Assembly (NCBI GenBank): GCA_025363695.1
Contig: JANYDI010000062.1
Coordinates: forward strand, 1 to 14,043
DNA from: Opitutia bacterium
GTDB taxonomy: Bacteria > Verrucomicrobiota > Verrucomicrobiia > Opitutales > JANYDI01
Direction: 5' to 3'
Length of the DNA stretch: 14,043 nt
The stretch's first letter is position 1; every line of letters starts with the position of its first letter. Under the pieces are notes generated by a model. That model searched no databases and was not told where the DNA came from. It saw only the letters and a program-made list of their open reading frames with translations. Made by a program: the position numbers and the translations under genes. Below, one piece after another: positions 11,969 to 14,043 of the stretch.

Positions 11969-13723
11969 ATGGGTGCCGTTTCTTCTATCATTCTATTTTT
12001 TGTGAGTGCAGCGCTTGCTGTTGCTTTGGGTTTTTTTGCCCTCAGCGCTGAAGTAGCCCTGCGTTGCTTTGCGCTTACAGCCTATGCCTGGATGGCGGGC
12101 GTGTTAGTGCTTTTTTTGTTTTATGCAGGCCGTAGCGCTAAGGACTTTCCTTTAAAAATCTCCAAAAAGCCCCAATTTTTGTTGGCCTTTTTGGGCATAG
12201 TCGGCTGCAGCACCTACGTAATTTGTGCTGAGGATTGGCGTTTCCATGTCGTGATGGATGAGCCTATTTTGATGGCGACGTCCTATCATTTTGCCAAAAA
12301 TGCTTCGCCCGCTTTGGCTAAGGAAGGCTATCGAAGCGGAGACGACTATGTCCTTTTGCAAAAAAAATCGCTTGTTGAAAGCATCGACAAGCGGCCCATT
12401 TTTTACCCCTTCTTGGTCAGTATCCTCCACACATTGCTGGGGTTTAAGCTGGAAAATGGCTGCTTGCTCAATAACCTCTTATGCCCCGTGTTTTACCTCT
12501 TGCTCTACGCTTTTTTAATCTCATGGGCGCACCCGATTTTGGCCCTGTGTGGGCTGTTGGGGGTTACGGCCCTGCCCATGCTGCCCTGGCTGTTTAACGG
12601 TGCTGGCATGGAGCCCTTGAGTTTTGTGTTTTTATTGATTGTGCTCTTGGCGGCTCAAGCCTATTTGAAGCAGCCCAGCAGCCAAAGGCTGTCTTTACTG
12701 AGTTTGGCCATGCTCCTGTTGGCCCAAACACGTTACGAAATGGTCCTGTTTGTCCTGCCCGTAGGCCTGGTGATCCTTCTAGGCTGGCGCCGGCGCCTTG
12801 TCCTGTCGCCCGTGTTTATTTTACTGCCGTTATTGTGGTTGCCCTATGCCTGGCAGCAAAGCGTTTTTAGGGCGCAAGCCGATGTTTTTCAGCTTTCGAT
12901 AGCTGAGGACTCAGGCTTTGAGGTGCATGATAAAAAGGCGTTTTCAGAAAAATATGTTTGGCCCAATCTTAAGGAAACGCTGGGCTTCTTCTTTGATACG
13001 CAAGGCGTTCCACCCAACAACCCCCCTAATAGCTGGGCTTTGAGCATTTTTGGGGTCTGCGCTTTGCTGTATTTTTGCTTTTTTATTTATAAAAAACGAC
13101 GATCACCCTTTTTATCCTGGCCAGCGCAGGAGCACATTTTGTTACTGTTTGGCCTAGGCGTTGTCTGTTTGTTTTGCCTATACACGTGCTATGCTTGGGG
13201 AAGAATGAATACGGGCGTGACCTATCGTTTTAGCCTCTTGTTTTCCATTGCAGGGGTTATCCTGGGCATCTGGGCCCTGCAGCAACTGCGTTTTCATGCG
13301 GGAGCGATGAGCATCCTTGTCCTGGGCCTGAGTTTACTCCTCTGTGCAAATACTTATATGAATCGCAAATACTACGCGCACAGAAATCCCTACTTTCACT
13401 GCGATGCTGTTTATTTTATCCTAGATTGCATTCAAAAAACCAAACAAGAGCACCCCCTCTACCTCACCGATTTGTTTTTCCTCACGCTTCCGCAGGAAGT
13501 CAACACCCTGACCTGCCGCAGCGTTGCCCGTAACCCAAGCTTGTTCTTTGCCCCAAGGCAGCAGGGCGTTCCCATCTACGCCTTTCAGCTGGGCTTCTAT
13601 CGCAATGGCCGCTGGAGCTACTGCACGCCGCTCGAAGAGCTCGGCTTCCCCATGCAACGCCTAAAGAGTATTAAGATTCATGGTAGAAATCCCAACGTAG
13701 TACATTTTTTTAAGATGAGTTAA
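11969..13723 (+). CDS. Polytopic membrane protein, GT-C glycosyltransferase-like
   Basis: A 584-residue integral membrane protein with about a dozen hydrophobic spans (for example 5-27, 34-53, 68-86, 166-185, 187-205, 214-232, 243-272, 277-294, 356-374, 388-407, 420-437, 446-461) and a soluble C-terminal part (about 465-584). The first large loop has WRFHVVMDEPILMATSYHFA with Asp97-Glu98. An acidic pair in this loop is the catalytic mark of GT-C enzymes such as the PMT and ArnT families, which move sugars from lipid carriers on the outer face of the membrane. By length and layout it fits that fold, but family membership is inferred and no sugar or acceptor can be named. The ATG at 11969 follows repeat A4 by 27 bases with no strong Shine-Dalgarno. 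Its position after the pilins makes pilin modification one possibility. A repeat follows its stop. Confidence 0.65.
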   Translation: MGAVSSIILFFVSAALAVALGFFALSAEVALRCFALTAYAWMAGVLVLFLFYAGRSAKDFPLKISKKPQFLLAFLGIVGCSTYVICAEDWRFHVVMDEPILMATSYHFAKNASPALAKEGYRSGDDYVLLQKKSLVESIDKRPIFYPFLVSILHTLLGFKLENGCLLNNLLCPVFYLLLYAFLISWAHPILALCGLLGVTALPMLPWLFNGAGMEPLSFVFLLIVLLAAQAYLKQPSSQRLSLLSLAMLLLAQTRYEMVLFVLPVGLVILLGWRRRLVLSPVFILLPLLWLPYAWQQSVFRAQADVFQLSIAEDSGFEVHDKKAFSEKYVWPNLKETLGFFFDTQGVPPNNPPNSWALSIFGVCALLYFCFFIYKKRRSPFLSWPAQEHILLLFGLGVVCLFCLYTCYAWGRMNTGVTYRFSLLFSIAGVILGIWALQQLRFHAGAMSILVLGLSLLLCANTYMNRKYYAHRNPYFHCDAVYFILDCIQKTKQEHPLYLTDLFFLTLPQEVNTLTCRSVARNPSLFFAPRQQGVPIYAFQLGFYRNGRWSYCTPLEELGFPMQRLKSIKIHGRNPNVVHFFKMS

Positions 13724-13730
13724 GAAGTTA

Positions 13731-13858
13731 AAGGCCAAGGGGAGCTTGCTCCCCTTGGGATCCCCTTTCCGATAGCGATTTTGCAAAATACTACGTATTT
13801 TGGCAAAATCGCTATCGGGAAGGATATACTAAGGCCTCCACAGATTCCTTCGGAATCA
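13731..13858. repeat. Repeat A5, left half only
   Basis: The left arm of family A. Tip hairpin AAGGGGAGC-TT-GCTCCCCTT (13737-13756), GGATCCCC, hairpin CCGATAGCGATTTTGC to GCAAAATCGCTATCGG, GATATACTAAGGCCTCCACAG, and the mini-hairpin ATTCC-TTC-GGAAT. It then breaks off at the element centre and about 30 bases of A+T-rich sequence lead into repeat B2. It begins 8 bases after the stop of the membrane protein gene. Confidence 0.85.
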
Positions 13859-13890
13859 AATCAAGGCAATTTATTCAATAAAAACGCACA

Positions 13891-14043
13891 TAAGGAGGCC
13901 TGAAGGGCCGGCAGATCGTAGCCCAGGGCGTAAGCCCTGGGTCCGGGATGGAAAATAAACCGGAGCCCTGTAAGGGCGGCACTAAAAATTTGAATAGGAG
14001 TGTCGCCCCTGTAGGGCTCAAAAATTTTTCACCTGTAAACCCA
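13891..14043. repeat. Repeat B2, cut by the window end
   Basis: The second B-family copy. It has GGCCTGAAGGGC, then the hairpin CCCAGGGC-GTAA-GCCCTGGG (13922-13941), then inverted arms starting GAGCCCTGTAAGGGCG (13963 on) and ending CGCCCCTGTAGGGCTC (14019). The same components appear in B1 but the arm sequences and tips differ. Its right side continues beyond the window. It contains no gene. Confidence 0.75.

Overview
The window reads as bacterial chromosome, most likely from a Verrucomicrobiota of the Opitutia/Puniceicoccales type. This is an inference from gene style (short GspG-like pilins with an FTLIEIMIVV start, Ffh, a GlmU-like acyltransferase without its pyrophosphorylase half), not from a database match. 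Genes are compact, often joined by 4-base ATGA overlaps, and Shine-Dalgarno signals are weak or absent at many starts. Nearly every gap of over 250 bases is filled with nested palindromic repeats.

Layout. 1-313: palindromic repeat A1. 314-3542 (+): an overlapping run of a FabZ-like dehydratase, a FabI-type enoyl-ACP reductase and a UvrD/Rep helicase. 3534-3834: repeat A2, whose right half carries a different long hairpin (C). 3848-5542 (-): tRNA-Gly(GCC), then a left-handed beta-helix acyltransferase-like protein and an RluD-type pseudouridine synthase, probably one transcript. 5543-5723: a divergent promoter region. 5724-7751 (+): four small predicted exported lipoproteins sharing one signal peptide but carrying different Ala/Glu/Gln/Arg-rich bodies. 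7781-8228: repeat B1 joined to half of an A repeat. 8234-10028 (-): ffh, then a one-span membrane protein. 10029-10384: a structured intergenic region with inverted-repeat element D. 10385-11629 (+): three tandem pilin genes, each of 122 residues, separated by near-identical hairpins. 11671-11941: complete repeat A4. 11969-13723 (+): a large GT-C-like membrane protein. 13731-14043: the left half of an A repeat followed by a second B repeat running off the end.

How they fit together. The housekeeping genes cover fatty-acid elongation (dehydration then enoyl reduction), DNA unwinding and repair, ribosomal RNA modification and co-translational membrane targeting. The accessory part is directed at the cell surface: the lipoprotein family, the pilin array and, next to it, a probable sugar-transferring membrane protein.

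The strongest candidates for something undescribed are (i) the four-member lipoprotein cluster with constant export signals, variable bodies, a recurring C-terminal Leu-Phe motif and repeated hairpins; (ii) the tandem pilin array with constant flanks and a variable centre; (iii) the modular repeats A and B, whose stems keep pairing through matched changes and whose halves appear swapped. No CRISPR array, rRNA or recognisable transposase is present.
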